64,000 bases of DNA from assembly GCF_004345615.1 (NCBI RefSeq), contig NZ_SLWK01000002.1, positions 186,001 through 250,000 of the forward strand. Direction: 5' to 3'. The translations under genes and the position numbers were made by a program. The DNA comes from Natronoflexus pectinivorans (GTDB lineage Bacteria > Bacteroidota > Bacteroidia > Bacteroidales > Marinilabiliaceae). Each line of letters starts with the position of its first letter. Within the stretch, counting starts at the first letter, position 1. A model generated the notes under the pieces. It saw only the letters and a list, made by a program, of their open reading frames with translations. It made no database searches and was not told the origin of the DNA. Of this stretch, positions 51,952 through 61,446 are shown piece by piece.

Positions 51952-53271
51952 ATGGAAAGTCAGGCATTTCAAAAAATATATACCAAACTGAACAACATCA
52001 CCAAGGCAACTGTAACATTAAAGGCGGCTGATGTAGGCTATGATGAAATAGCCACTGTTCATGGCCGCATGGCACAGGTAGTAAAGTTGATGGGCGATGA
52101 GGTAACCTTGCAGGTGTTTTCCGGAACTGAAGGAATTCCTACCAATGCAGAGGTTACATTCATGGGACGCCCACCACAGCTTAAGGTTAGTGATGATTTG
52201 GGCGGACGTTTTTTTAACGCCTTTGGAGATCCCATTGATGGCGGTCCCCATGTGGAAGGCGAAGTTCGGGATATCGGTAGCCCTTCGGTAAACCCGGTAC
52301 GCCGTAAACAGCCTTCGCAGTTAATTGCTACAGGTATTGCCGGTATCGATCTCAATAACAGTCTTGTTTCGGGGCAGAAGATCCCATTCTTTGCCGATCC
52401 CGACCAACCTTATAATCAGGTGATGGCAAGTGTGGCATTACGTGCTAAAGCTGATAAAATTATTCTTGGTGGTATGGGATTGACCAACGACGACTACCTC
52501 TTTTTTAAAAATATATTTGAAAATGCAGGAGAACTGGATCGCATCGTGAGTTTCGTTAATACCACAGACGATCCGCCGGTGGAGCGTCTTTTGGTGCCGG
52601 ATATGGCTCTTACAGCAGCAGAATATTTTGCCGTTGATAAAAACGAGAGTGTGTTGGTGCTTCTTACGGATATGACCCTCTTTGCCGATGCATTGAGTAT
52701 TGTATCCAACCGTATGGATCAAATTCCATCAAAAGATAGTATGCCGGGATCTCTTTACTCTGATTTGGCTCGTATATACGAAAAAGCGGTTCAATTCCCA
52801 TCGGGAGGATCAATTACGATCATTGCTGTTACAACGCTGTCGGGTGGTGACATTACCCACGCTATTCCAGATAATACAGGTTATATCACGGAGGGTCAGT
52901 TGTTCTTGCGTCGCGATACAGACATTGGTAAAGTAATTGTTGACCCATTCCGCTCATTGTCACGATTAAAGCAATTGGTTATCGGAAAACAGACTCGCGA
53001 AGATCACCCTCAAGTGATGAATGCAGCTATTCGTCTTTATGCAGATGCAGCCAACGCCCGTACAAAGTTAGAAAATGGTTTCGATCTCACCGATTACGAT
53101 GAACGTACTCTGGAGTTTGCCAAATCTTATTCAGATAAACTTCTGGCTATTGATGTGAATGTGGATACTGATACCATGCTGAACATCGCATGGGAACTGT
53201 TCTCTAAGCATTTCAATAAGGCTGAGGTAGGTGTCAAAGGGGAGTTTACTGAAAAATACTGGCAAAAATAG
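51952..53271 (+). CDS. atpB: V-type ATPase subunit B
   Basis: 439 residues from ATG 51952; an in-frame TTG lies two codons upstream. Typical features are GRFFNAFGDPIDGGP, QPYNQVMASVALRAKADK, LLTDMTLFADALSIVSNRMDQIPSKDSMPGSLYSDLA in pieces, and GEFTEKYW at the C-terminus. The Walker A motif is degenerate, as expected for the non-catalytic subunit. An 89-base gap with a degenerate repeat separates it from atpD, whereas the other genes overlap or nearly touch. Confidence 0.95.
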   Translation: MESQAFQKIYTKLNNITKATVTLKAADVGYDEIATVHGRMAQVVKLMGDEVTLQVFSGTEGIPTNAEVTFMGRPPQLKVSDDLGGRFFNAFGDPIDGGPHVEGEVRDIGSPSVNPVRRKQPSQLIATGIAGIDLNNSLVSGQKIPFFADPDQPYNQVMASVALRAKADKIILGGMGLTNDDYLFFKNIFENAGELDRIVSFVNTTDDPPVERLLVPDMALTAAEYFAVDKNESVLVLLTDMTLFADALSIVSNRMDQIPSKDSMPGSLYSDLARIYEKAVQFPSGGSITIIAVTTLSGGDITHAIPDNTGYITEGQLFLRRDTDIGKVIVDPFRSLSRLKQLVIGKQTREDHPQVMNAAIRLYADAANARTKLENGFDLTDYDERTLEFAKSYSDKLLAIDVNVDTDTMLNIAWELFSKHFNKAEVGVKGEFTEKYWQK

Positions 53272-53280
53272 ATGTTTGAT

Positions 53281-53352
53281 AGATTTGTCTAATCATCTTA
53301 TATCTATTTGTCTGATATCTAGCAGTCTAATGTCTTATAGTCTAAATATCTG
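53281..53352 (+). repeat. Degenerate fragment related to the 16333/27659 repeat family
   Basis: The inter-gene stretch is built of TTGTCTAATCATC, ATCTATTTGTCTGATATCTAG and GTCTTATAGTCTAAATATCTG, wording shared with the right half of the repeats at 16333-16519 and 27659-27984 (CTTGTCTATCGGTCTAG, ATCTAATATCTAAAAATCTA). Similarity is partial and the ends are not preserved. Confidence 0.4.
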
Positions 53353-53360
53353 TTTTTAAG

Positions 53361-53960
53361 ATGGCAATAAAATTTCAATATAATAAAACATCGCTTCAAA
53401 TCCTTGACAAGCAGTTGAAGGTGCGTCAGCGAGCTTTACCAACGCTTAAAAACAAGGAGTCGGCGTTGCGAAGCGAGGTAAAGCGCGCCAAAGACATGGC
53501 TATCAAACTTGAAAAGGAGCTGGAACAGGAACTTAAGCGCTATGACAACATGGTGAGGCTTTGGGGAGAGTTTGATGCATCGCTTTTAAGGGTTGAGGAT
53601 GTAAATCTGACGGTAAAGAAAATTGCCGGCGTCCAGACGCCTGTGCTTGATGAGGTAAAGTTTGATATTGCTCCGTATAATCCTTTTAATAAACCGGTTT
53701 GGTTTCCCGATGGGATTGACATCCTGAGAAAACTGGCCGAAATTAGCATCAACCGGGAGGTGTGGCTCCGAAAAATGGAACTGCTAGAACATGCTCGGAA
53801 GAAAACCACCCAAAAAGTGAACCTGTATGAAAAAGTTCAGATTCCGGGATTTGAGGATGCTATGAGGAAAATCAAACGATTCCTGGAGGATGAGGAGAAT
53901 TTGTCCAAATCGGCGCAGAAGATTGTCAAAACCCGACAGGAACAGGAGGTGCAGTTATGA
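53361..53960 (+). CDS. atpD: V-type ATPase subunit D (central shaft)
   Basis: 199 residues, two long helices: YNKTSLQILDKQLKVRQRAL and LPTLKNKESALRSEVKRA at the start, and RKIKRFLEDEENLSKSAQKI at the end, the usual coiled-coil shaft of subunit D. It rotates inside A3B3. The stop overlaps the start of atpI by four bases. No subunit F gene follows. Confidence 0.92.
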   Translation: MAIKFQYNKTSLQILDKQLKVRQRALPTLKNKESALRSEVKRAKDMAIKLEKELEQELKRYDNMVRLWGEFDASLLRVEDVNLTVKKIAGVQTPVLDEVKFDIAPYNPFNKPVWFPDGIDILRKLAEISINREVWLRKMELLEHARKKTTQKVNLYEKVQIPGFEDAMRKIKRFLEDEENLSKSAQKIVKTRQEQEVQL

Positions 53961-55795
53961 TAGTACCAATGCTTAAATATTCGTTTCTGGTATATCATGC
54001 CGACTATAAATCATTTCTAAAAGATTTGAAACGCCTGGGTGTGTTACACATAGAAACCAAGCGAAAGGAGCCTACATCTGAAATGCAGGAACTTTTTCGT
54101 TCACACACCGATCTGACCCGTACCATTGGTCAGATGCGCGACAGGGTTAAAGATAAGCAGGTGGAAGGAGACAAACCGGCTTTGAAGAGTGGGGAAGAGG
54201 TGTTGAATCGTATTCGGGAAGTGGAAGGTACACTCGAACAGTTGAATCAACAGGTGGGGCATCTAGATAAAGAAGCCCAGCAGTTATTGCCTTGGGGCGA
54301 CTTCTCCATTGATCGGGTGAAGGAACTTGAAAATTCCGGAGTTTATTTCCGATTTTTGGTTTGTCGGACAAAACAATACGACCCGGCCTGGGAGGATGAG
54401 TTTTTCATTCAGGTAATCAGTGATCAGGGCGATTATCGCTATTTTTTAATGATTGATAAGAGCGTGAATAGAACTGAGGATGCCATTGAACTTCCCGGAG
54501 CAGAGGAGTTGCAATTACCCGATAAATCTTTAGGGACAATTCGCAAGGAGCAGGAAGAGATTAAAAAGGAGATAGCGGTTGTCAACTCAGAGTTGGATCT
54601 TATTGCCGCACATTGCATGGATGAATTACTTGAGCATGCCAATGTTGTGAAAGGAGACCTGGATGAGAGCAATGCCTGGCATCAAACTGAGAAAGAAGTA
54701 GAAGATCAGGTGATGTTAATTGAAGGCTGGGTGCCGAAACCGAAAGTCGAAGAGTTAAACAGTTACCTGGATAAGCAGAACATCCTTTATATCGCTAAAA
54801 ATAGTCGTGATGACGAAAAGGTGCCTGTTTTGTTGAAAAATAATCGTTTTGCGCGGTTGTTTGAGCCAATTGGCAACATGTATGAGCTGCCAAATAGTAA
54901 GGAGTTGGACTTAGTTCCTTTCTTTGCTCCATTTTATATGCTGTTTTTTGGATTTGCGTTGGGCGACGCCGGCTATGGATTGTTGATCATCGCCATTGCC
55001 TTTTGGTTGAAATATGCCAAAGTAAAAGATGAAAAATTCAGACGTATTCTTACTCTGGCGCAATGGTTGGGGTTATCCACGGTGGTTTTTGGTGTTTTTA
55101 CCGGAACTTTCCTAGGAATCAATCTGATGGAGACCGAAGTGGCTTGGCTCGAGAAGTTTAAACAGTATATGATTGACCCCAGTTACATGTTCTATCTGGC
55201 ACTATCTCTGGGTGTGATTCAGATACTCTTTGCAATGGTGCTGAAGATTATAAATATTTCCATTGCACGCAGTTTTAGATATGCATACAGTACCGTTGGG
55301 TGGCTCATATTGCTTATTGGAAGTGGCGTAACCTATCTGCTTAAAATAACAGGAGCATTTGATGAAACAGTTGCATCATACAGTCAGAATGGGGTGCTTA
55401 TTGGTTCGGGAGCATTGATCTTGTTATTTAATAATCCCAAAAGAAACATTCTAATGAACTTTCTGGCCGGATTATGGGATGTTTACGGAATGCTCACCGG
55501 GTTAGTAGGAGATATACTTTCATACATTCGTCTGTTTGCCCTGGGAATTTCCAGCGCCATTCTTGGTTTTGTGTTTAACCAGTTGGCCTTTAGCTTAAAG
55601 CCTGATAACATTATTTTAGGCCCTCTTGTGATGGTTCTTGTATTAGTTATAGGGCACAGTATGACCATTTTTATGGCAGGTTTGGGTGCATTTGTCCATC
55701 CCATTCGTTTGACATTTGTGGAATTTTATAAAAATGCCGGTTTCACCGGAGGCGGAAAGGCCTATGCGCCTTTTGCCGAAAACAGTGTAGAATAA
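53957..55795 (+). CDS. atpI: V-type ATPase subunit I (a-subunit homologue)
   Basis: 612 residues. The first half is a soluble coiled-coil arm (ERKEPTSEMQELFRSHTDL, VEGTLEQLNQQVGHLDKEAQQ region). From about residue 320 (NSKELDLVPFFAPFYMLFFGF) the membrane part contains seven or eight helices, ending near FVEFYKNAGFTGGG. ILSYIRLFALGISSAILG contains the Arg that faces the ion-binding site of the K ring. This subunit forms the ion channel and stator. Size is normal for bacterial I subunits. Confidence 0.93.
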   Translation: MIVPMLKYSFLVYHADYKSFLKDLKRLGVLHIETKRKEPTSEMQELFRSHTDLTRTIGQMRDRVKDKQVEGDKPALKSGEEVLNRIREVEGTLEQLNQQVGHLDKEAQQLLPWGDFSIDRVKELENSGVYFRFLVCRTKQYDPAWEDEFFIQVISDQGDYRYFLMIDKSVNRTEDAIELPGAEELQLPDKSLGTIRKEQEEIKKEIAVVNSELDLIAAHCMDELLEHANVVKGDLDESNAWHQTEKEVEDQVMLIEGWVPKPKVEELNSYLDKQNILYIAKNSRDDEKVPVLLKNNRFARLFEPIGNMYELPNSKELDLVPFFAPFYMLFFGFALGDAGYGLLIIAIAFWLKYAKVKDEKFRRILTLAQWLGLSTVVFGVFTGTFLGINLMETEVAWLEKFKQYMIDPSYMFYLALSLGVIQILFAMVLKIINISIARSFRYAYSTVGWLILLIGSGVTYLLKITGAFDETVASYSQNGVLIGSGALILLFNNPKRNILMNFLAGLWDVYGMLTGLVGDILSYIRLFALGISSAILGFVFNQLAFSLKPDNIILGPLVMVLVLVIGHSMTIFMAGLGAFVHPIRLTFVEFYKNAGFTGGGKAYAPFAENSVE

Positions 55796-55827
55796 ATAAT
55801 CGTTGATTTCAAATTAAAACAAAAAAA

Positions 55828-56283
55828 ATGGAACCTATTGTATTAGCTTACATCGGAATCGGTTTAATGGTTGGATTAGCCGGAACAGGAAGTGCATTTG
55901 GATGTTCAATTGCCGGAAGTGCTGCTGTTGGAGCATTGAAAAAGAAGCCTGATGGATTGGGTACTTTTCTATTATTAACGGCTTTGCCCGGTAGTCAGGG
56001 ATTATATGGTTTTGCCGGTTATTTCTTGATGAGTAATTTTTTCGGACTCCTTACTGACCCAACCTGGTTGCAAGGTGCTGCTGTTTTAGGAGCCGGAATG
56101 GCTGTTGGAGTAGCTGGTTTGTTCTCTTCTTATGGTCAGGGGACTATTTGTGCCAACGGTATTGCTGCAGTTAGTTCAGGTCATGATGTTGGAGGTAAAA
56201 CCATCGTTTTGGCTGTATTTCCTGAGCTATATTCAATCATTGCTTTGGCAGCAGCATTCCTTATTGGTCAATCTGTTGCTTAA
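55828..56283 (+). CDS. atpK: V-type ATPase subunit K (rotor ring), Na+-type site predicted
   Basis: 151 residues, four membrane helices in two hairpins, as in Enterococcus hirae NtpK. Residues equal to the NtpK Na+ ligands are visible: ALPGSQGLYGF gives Leu53, Ser56 (Thr64 in NtpK) and Gln57; SSYGQGT gives Gln104; FPELYSII gives Glu133. This set is typical of Na+-binding c-type subunits, so a Na+-translocating enzyme is inferred. Last gene of the operon; a hairpin terminator follows about 245 bases downstream, and the gap in between holds nothing recognisable. Confidence 0.93.
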   Translation: MEPIVLAYIGIGLMVGLAGTGSAFGCSIAGSAAVGALKKKPDGLGTFLLLTALPGSQGLYGFAGYFLMSNFFGLLTDPTWLQGAAVLGAGMAVGVAGLFSSYGQGTICANGIAAVSSGHDVGGKTIVLAVFPELYSIIALAAAFLIGQSVA

Positions 56284-56526
56284 TTTTTGGCCATCAATAA
56301 AGTGAAGGAATGTCATAACTTTGATGTTTTTTGAGCATTTTAAAGCTTGACAGTTTAATAATTATGAGTTTATTGAATAGAAGATGTCTTACATGAGAGG
56401 TTAACAAAAACGCATAGTGTTGTTGTTTTAGCATTTTTCTCTACGTGTTACCTGTAAAATTTTTGGTTAGCGTTAACTATCTTTATTATCAGACAGTCGC
56501 TCTTCTAATTATCAATATTGAGCCTT

Positions 56527-56578
56527 ATAGCCAGACAGCTTTTTTTTAACAAAAAAAATCGCTTTCTGGCTATTTTTA
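56527..56578 (+). terminator. Hairpin terminator after the V-ATPase operon
   Basis: ATAGCCAGA and TCTGGCTAT pair, extended internally by AGC/GCT and T7/A7, with a short loop and a following TTTTATT. The preceding 243 bases (56284-56526) contain no supported ORF. Confidence 0.7.
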
Positions 56579-56642
56579 TTATATTTGAAAACTGTTTTTG
56601 CCCGAATGGTCAAAAACTATTAATCCTTATTTACTTGCCCTT

Positions 56643-56846
56643 ATGTATCATTCTATTATGCTAAAATGCCCTTTCTGTAGTTATGAAGGGACTCCCGTTT
56701 TCGAAAAAAGAATCTCTTCAACAGGCTGGGTTCTGTTTGTGGTTCTTTTGTTTTTTTGCCTCCCGTTATTCTGGATTCCTTTTGTGGTTGACGGTACAAA
56801 GGAAGAGGTGAGAAAGTGTGCTCGATGTGGCAGCAGACTTGGGTAA
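56643..56846 (+). CDS. Small LITAF-like zinc-ribbon membrane protein
   Basis: 67 residues from ATG 56643; ATG 56658 (MLKCPFCSYEG) is an equal choice. CPFC near the N-terminus and CARCG near the C-terminus flank one hydrophobic segment (GWVLFVVLLFFCLPLFWIPFVV). This arrangement, a zinc ribbon interrupted by a membrane-inserted stretch, resembles LITAF-like domains. The function in bacteria is unknown. It overlaps the DUF2752 gene by 29 bases. Confidence 0.7.
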   Translation: MYHSIMLKCPFCSYEGTPVFEKRISSTGWVLFVVLLFFCLPLFWIPFVVDGTKEEVRKCARCGSRLG

Positions 56847-57252
56847 ACATATAGCGCTTGATAGGGAGGGAATTCTTAGCCAAACAGGAAAAATCATATA
56901 TTTGCTGATCCTTTTTACCTGCTCAGCTACTTTGTTGTACCCTTTTGTTACTTGTTCAGGTGAATTTGGAATAAGTTGTCTTTTTCGCTCATTGACCGCG
57001 GTTCCGTGTCCTACATGCGGTTATTCGCGCGCAGTTTGTCATGCTGTTTCCGGAGATTTGGGTCGAAGTCTTAATTTGAATCCTTTGTGGTTGGTTCTTG
57101 TTATTTACCAGATTTTTATGATCTTCATCTCTGTAAAGGCGATTATTAAGAACCGGATGATTACAATCCCTAAAGGGATTGTAATTGCCTTCTTTGTTGT
57201 GCTTGGCGTAAATTGGTTGATCATCCTGACTTTGGGGTATGACTTTTGGTGA
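56818..57252 (+). CDS. DUF2752 membrane protein 2
   Basis: 144 residues. DUF2752 signature AVPCPTCGYSRAVCHAVSGDL follows a first helix (IIYLLILFTCSATLLYPFVTC), and two more helices come after. The frame opens at a GTG inside the preceding zinc-ribbon gene. No ATG precedes the first helix, so a GTG or TTG start and translational coupling are likely. Paralogue-like to 43472-43765, which is also paired with a small membrane protein. Confidence 0.8.
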   Translation: MLDVAADLGKHIALDREGILSQTGKIIYLLILFTCSATLLYPFVTCSGEFGISCLFRSLTAVPCPTCGYSRAVCHAVSGDLGRSLNLNPLWLVLVIYQIFMIFISVKAIIKNRMITIPKGIVIAFFVVLGVNWLIILTLGYDFW

Positions 57253-57538
57253 TTATAATTATTGCTACGTCACTATAATTGTTTTGCTAATTCTTAGTCC
57301 GTTTCGTCTGGATCATTGCATCACCTAGCGAGAACGTGCAGTTGGGCGCAGTATATTGGTAGAGATGAATTGCGCGCATTTTCCCGTGTCCTGTGGGGAA
57401 ACCTCATTTGTCATTTTGCCTGAGATTTTATCGGACAGTCTCGATTTTATAAATTAAACAACTTCCTTTTCTAAAAGATCTCATCTATCTTTATTCTTTT
57501 GAAAGGAATGTGATTTTATGTCATTACATTAAATAACT

Positions 57539-57736
57539 ATGTTTAAAGTATTATTGTTAGCCATTGCATTAATGGCCGTTGTAGCCGTTTTATTTTCGGT
57601 TGGTGTGTTCCTGAAGAAGAAAGGCGGCATGGTAAACACCCATGTTGGAGGTAACAAGGAACTGACTAAGCGAGGGATCAGTTGTGCCACATCTCAGGAT
57701 AGGGAGGAGAGGAAAAAGAAAAATGGAGCACAGTAG
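57539..57736 (+). CDS. Small single-helix membrane protein
   Basis: 65 residues: one N-terminal membrane helix (FKVLLLAIALMAVVAVLFSVGVFL) and a polar tail with FPNTHVGGNK-like wording (MVNTHVGGNKELTKRGI, then SCATSQDREER). The HVGGN-L---GI-C-TSQD pattern recurs in small Bacteroidales proteins, as I recall, which supports it being a gene. Function unknown. The 286 bases upstream hold no other supported feature. Confidence 0.7.
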   Translation: MFKVLLLAIALMAVVAVLFSVGVFLKKKGGMVNTHVGGNKELTKRGISCATSQDREERKKKNGAQ

Positions 57737-57877
57737 CCGTGAATTCATTTCTAATTTGCCTTAAGCATGTCTTATGATGTGTTTATTCATCCTGGTGCAT
57801 TCTGAATTATACGAATAGAATAGTTCGATGAATTTTAAATAAACAGAATCTGACTGAATATTTCTATTGTATGAAAT

Positions 57878-57914
57878 AAAACAGGGTTGTCGGAAACGAC
57901 AACCCTGTTTTGTA
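57878..57914. terminator. Bidirectional terminator with GAAA tetraloop
   Basis: AAAACAGGGTTGTCG and CGACAACCCTGTTTT form a perfect 15-bp stem capped by GAAA. It lies between the small membrane protein gene (+) and the large T9SS gene (-) and can stop both. Confidence 0.95.
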
Positions 57915-57930
57915 TATAAATCTTAATCTC

Positions 57931-60900
57931 CTATTTTTTAAGGATTCTACTCAAAACTACCTCTCCATCAATATTGGTGATTTTTACCAGGTAAATACCA
58001 CTTGGTAAATCACTTATATTAATGTTGTGATTTGATGAATTTGCAGTTTCAGATCGTACCAATGAACCTGTAATGTTATATAGCTTTATTGAGCTTATAA
58101 CATCCGGTGAATGAATGGTTAAAACATCCTTTGTCGGGTTGGGTGTTAGACTGTAACCATGAGCCTCAGCGGAGTTTAATCCTGATTCAATCACCTCTTC
58201 AAAATCAGCCCAAGCGCGTGGAACCAATTGTATGTCGTCTCTGAATTGCAGAATTACCCCTGTTATATGATATTTCTTGTCAGTAATTTCCATATCAATA
58301 TAATCGAGATCTGCGTATGCTGTGCGTAATATTAGGCTGTAATCCTCAGCATCAGTCAGAGCATAGCTGGTACCTGCTTCAAAAATAGATTCTTCTGTGT
58401 CAATGGTCAGATCTTTGACTATTACAAGCCTGGCTTGATAATCGGAAGTGTCATTGGTTAATGCAGTGATTAAAGTCAGCAGCGAAACTTCCTGAGGAAC
58501 TATCGTATTCTCATTAGAAGTCGCTGCACCCGGATCGGTAGACGGAACAAACTGAAGCATTCCTTCATAACCTGTTAGCTGTCCGGTTAAACCTGTTATT
58601 CCGTCATAAAGATCATAATCACCGGTAATAATACCACTGTTATCATCAATTAAAATGGCGGCCTCACCATCTTTATCCTGAATGTATTTTTGATTACGGT
58701 TTGATGTGAAGAAGGTAAATACCACTTCACCTGTAATTCTGTAGTAATCATTGTTACGCTCAACTTTTCTGAGGTCTTCAATAGATGCGACTTCTATTGG
58801 GAAGGTAAAGGTGGCAGACGCTACTTCGCTGTCCTCCATTTCGTCTTTCCCTGCGTAAGCCCATATGGTTGTGTTCTCAGATACGAAAATCTCTTCCTCG
58901 TAAAGAACCCAATCTCCATCCTCTGTTGTTTTGTACCAAATGGTGGCATCTGTTGTTGACGTCTCAATGGCAACCGGCGTGGGCTCAAAAAGAACTCCTC
59001 CGTTTGGAGTTATTGATGGAGTTGCAACAACATTGCTTTCTTCCAGTGCTTCGAAAGCGCCTATGCGCATTCGGTTATTATTGTTTGTATCACCATAAAA
59101 AACAACAACAATTTGCTCTGCTGAGAAACTTTGTGCACCATCCTGGAAATAGTATGTGAAAGGATAAAAGTCATCCTCATCCTGAGCCCAATTGGCATCA
59201 ATTACATCAATCATGGTGAAGTTTTCTCCTCCGTCGAAACTGATATGAATTTCGCGATCGGCTTTGGGAGAATTTCTCCAATCTCTTAGCCAAAGTCTGA
59301 AACCTCCCAGTCCGTCAATAGGCAACAGATTTGTGATGGTTAAGTCATCACGGTTTCTTAAAGAATAGTTAGATTCCTCAAATGTAATATCTGTATCACG
59401 AATAGAATTTTCAGCCGTAAAGTACCAGCCTCCCTCTTCATAATGTTTTTGTCCGTAGGAGGTCGCACCAGAAACCAAATCCCAGTATTCCGCTACAGAG
59501 AACTTTGTCATAAATGGCACAACCATAGGATCCGGGAAGTCGAAATATGCATGGGCAAGAGGACTGTCATTCATTCCCTCTTTTTTAGTTTTGGCCCAAA
59601 TGTTCGAAGATTCAGTAATGGTAATGGTTCCGGTGTATTCAATCCATTCAGATTCATCTGAATCGGGTGCAGTGAAATTATACCATATGGTACCATCTTC
59701 GGTTTCTGTTGTGATGCTTACATCTACGGGTTCGATGAAATAGCCTCCGGCAGGATCAATTGCCGGCATGGCTGCAAGATCATCATTGATGTCAGATTCT
59801 TCAAAATCACTTAAAAATCTTGGAATAAAAATGACCAGGTCGTCTTCCTGAAGAATTACACCTGTCAGATTTTGCCATCTGCCCGGGATGGACTCTTCCA
59901 GATAATCTTTATCGGGGTATGGGGTGCGCATAGTGAGGGTTTGGCCATGGAAATCGCGCAATTGATAGGCCGCTCCTAGTGCGAACTCTTCTGCCTCGGT
60001 AACGATAAGTACATTTTCCAGTTTTATCAATTGACCCTGATAATCGGCTGTATCATTGGTGAATGATGTGTTTAGATCTTCTATGGAAACCGTCTGGGGA
60101 GTCATTTCATTGTTTTGCGAGGCAGCATTGCCTGGGTCAACCGCAGGAACAAATTGCATCATTCTGCGGAAACCGGTGATTTGTCCGGTTAGACCTGAAA
60201 TGCCATCATACAACTCATATTCAGTGGTGATGGTACCACTGCTATCATCAATCAGAAGAGCTTCGCTGCCATCCTTATCCTGAATGTAAACCTGATTCCT
60301 GCTATTTTCGGTAAAGTATGTAATGACTACCTCTCCCGCAATGGTGTAGAAATTGTTGTTTCTTTCAGCGTTCCTCAGTTCTGCTATGCTGGCAACTTCA
60401 ATGGGGAAAAGGTAAGAGGCACTCACCACATCACTGTCTTCCATATCTTCTTTTTCAGCATAAGCCCAGATGGTGGTGTTTTCAGAAACCATGATGGCTC
60501 CTTCGTAAAGAATCCAATCCCCCTCTTCCGATGTTTTGTAATAAACATCAGCATCGGCGGTTGATGTGGTGATGGAAACCTCTGTGGGTTCAAATAGGTT
60601 GCCTGATGCCGGAGAAAAGGTCGGATTGGCAACTATTTGTGGTGCATCGGGGTCGAAGGCGGTCATTGTAATATCATCAATGTTTAACCGCCTGTTAGCT
60701 GTACCTGATTCCGTTGCTCGTTTAATTCGTATTCTTACGTTTCCTTCAATATTTACAGTTTCTGAGAATAGTTGAACGTCATCTGATGATGGCGCAGTAA
60801 AGTCACTGCCAATTTGTGTCCAGCTATCTCCTGCATCTGTACTATATTCAACTATCCAGTCAACCTGAGCATCAGTTCCATACCTTCTGTAATAAAAAGA

Positions 60901-61185
60901 AATTGTACCTAATCCATCCTCCAAGTCTTCAAGCATAGTCATCGAAGAAATGCCATATCCTCTCATCCTGGCTGATCGTTCTCCGTTTTTCCAATCGGCA
61001 GGTTCGTTTCCTCCAATTAATGCTTCGGTCATATTCCAATCAATGCCATTGAGGTTTACTGTTCCAGAACCGTAGCTTCCTTTGGTTGCGTCTTCAAAAT
61101 CTACAACATACTGTCCGTTTAATTGGTTAATCCAAAAAACAGAAAGAAAACTAAGTAGAAAAGATTTGAGTATAAAGTTCTTCAT
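57931..61185 (-). CDS. Large T9SS-exported repeat protein (chitobiase-C/OB-like repeats)
   Basis: 1084 residues with a signal peptide (SFLSVFWINQLNGQ). About 25-175 is a jelly roll (GTISFYYRRYGTDAQVDW, IRIKRATESGTANRRL). Then come beta-sandwich units of the chitobiase/beta-hexosaminidase C-terminal type (FSPASGNLFEPTEVSI, NTTIWAYAEKEDMEDS), two followed by OB-like DUF5689-type domains (IAELRNAERNNNFYTIAGEV, DLYDGITGLTGQLTGYEGM). The order is sandwich-OB, sandwich plus a second jelly roll, sandwich-OB. A T9SS domain ends it (SLTPNPTKDVLTIHS, GIYLVKITNIDGEVV). No catalytic motif is evident; a surface adhesin or nucleic-acid/glycan-binding role is possible. It shares its repeat unit with the 61447-63168 gene. 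Confidence 0.8.
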   Translation of the reverse strand: MKNFILKSFLLSFLSVFWINQLNGQYVVDFEDATKGSYGSGTVNLNGIDWNMTEALIGGNEPADWKNGERSARMRGYGISSMTMLEDLEDGLGTISFYYRRYGTDAQVDWIVEYSTDAGDSWTQIGSDFTAPSSDDVQLFSETVNIEGNVRIRIKRATESGTANRRLNIDDITMTAFDPDAPQIVANPTFSPASGNLFEPTEVSITTSTADADVYYKTSEEGDWILYEGAIMVSENTTIWAYAEKEDMEDSDVVSASYLFPIEVASIAELRNAERNNNFYTIAGEVVITYFTENSRNQVYIQDKDGSEALLIDDSSGTITTEYELYDGISGLTGQITGFRRMMQFVPAVDPGNAASQNNEMTPQTVSIEDLNTSFTNDTADYQGQLIKLENVLIVTEAEEFALGAAYQLRDFHGQTLTMRTPYPDKDYLEESIPGRWQNLTGVILQEDDLVIFIPRFLSDFEESDINDDLAAMPAIDPAGGYFIEPVDVSITTETEDGTIWYNFTAPDSDESEWIEYTGTITITESSNIWAKTKKEGMNDSPLAHAYFDFPDPMVVPFMTKFSVAEYWDLVSGATSYGQKHYEEGGWYFTAENSIRDTDITFEESNYSLRNRDDLTITNLLPIDGLGGFRLWLRDWRNSPKADREIHISFDGGENFTMIDVIDANWAQDEDDFYPFTYYFQDGAQSFSAEQIVVVFYGDTNNNNRMRIGAFEALEESNVVATPSITPNGGVLFEPTPVAIETSTTDATIWYKTTEDGDWVLYEEEIFVSENTTIWAYAGKDEMEDSEVASATFTFPIEVASIEDLRKVERNNDYYRITGEVVFTFFTSNRNQKYIQDKDGEAAILIDDNSGIITGDYDLYDGITGLTGQLTGYEGMLQFVPSTDPGAATSNENTIVPQEVSLLTLITALTNDTSDYQARLVIVKDLTIDTEESIFEAGTSYALTDAEDYSLILRTAYADLDYIDMEITDKKYHITGVILQFRDDIQLVPRAWADFEEVIESGLNSAEAHGYSLTPNPTKDVLTIHSPDVISSIKLYNITGSLVRSETANSSNHNINISDLPSGIYLVKITNIDGEVVLSRILKK

Positions 61186-61343
61186 AACAACATGGTTTTT
61201 AATATTTGTATTTATTTGACCATAAATTTAGTTTTTAATTTTCGGTTGTTCAAGTTGATCTTAGTCAATTATTTGTTAATTGTAAGCGCGACTTTCTCTG
61301 AAGTGAAAAACTAAACCTCAAAGTTTACTAAGTTTTATGCAAA

Positions 61344-61373
61344 GAGCGCAAAGGCTATAAAACCTTTGCGCTC
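61344..61373. terminator. Intergenic hairpin between the two T9SS repeat-protein genes
   Basis: GAGCGCAAAGG and CCTTTGCGCTC form a perfect 11-bp stem with an 8-base loop, flanked by AAGTTT and TTCTTTGTGG wording like that of the hairpin at 42986. It lies after the stop of the upstream (-) gene and may terminate or process that transcript. Confidence 0.6.
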
Positions 61374-61446
61374 CTTGTGTGTTCTTCGTGTTCTTTGTGG
61401 TTAACTTCTCTTGCAAGAAAATGAGTCTGAATTAACCGTTTAATAT

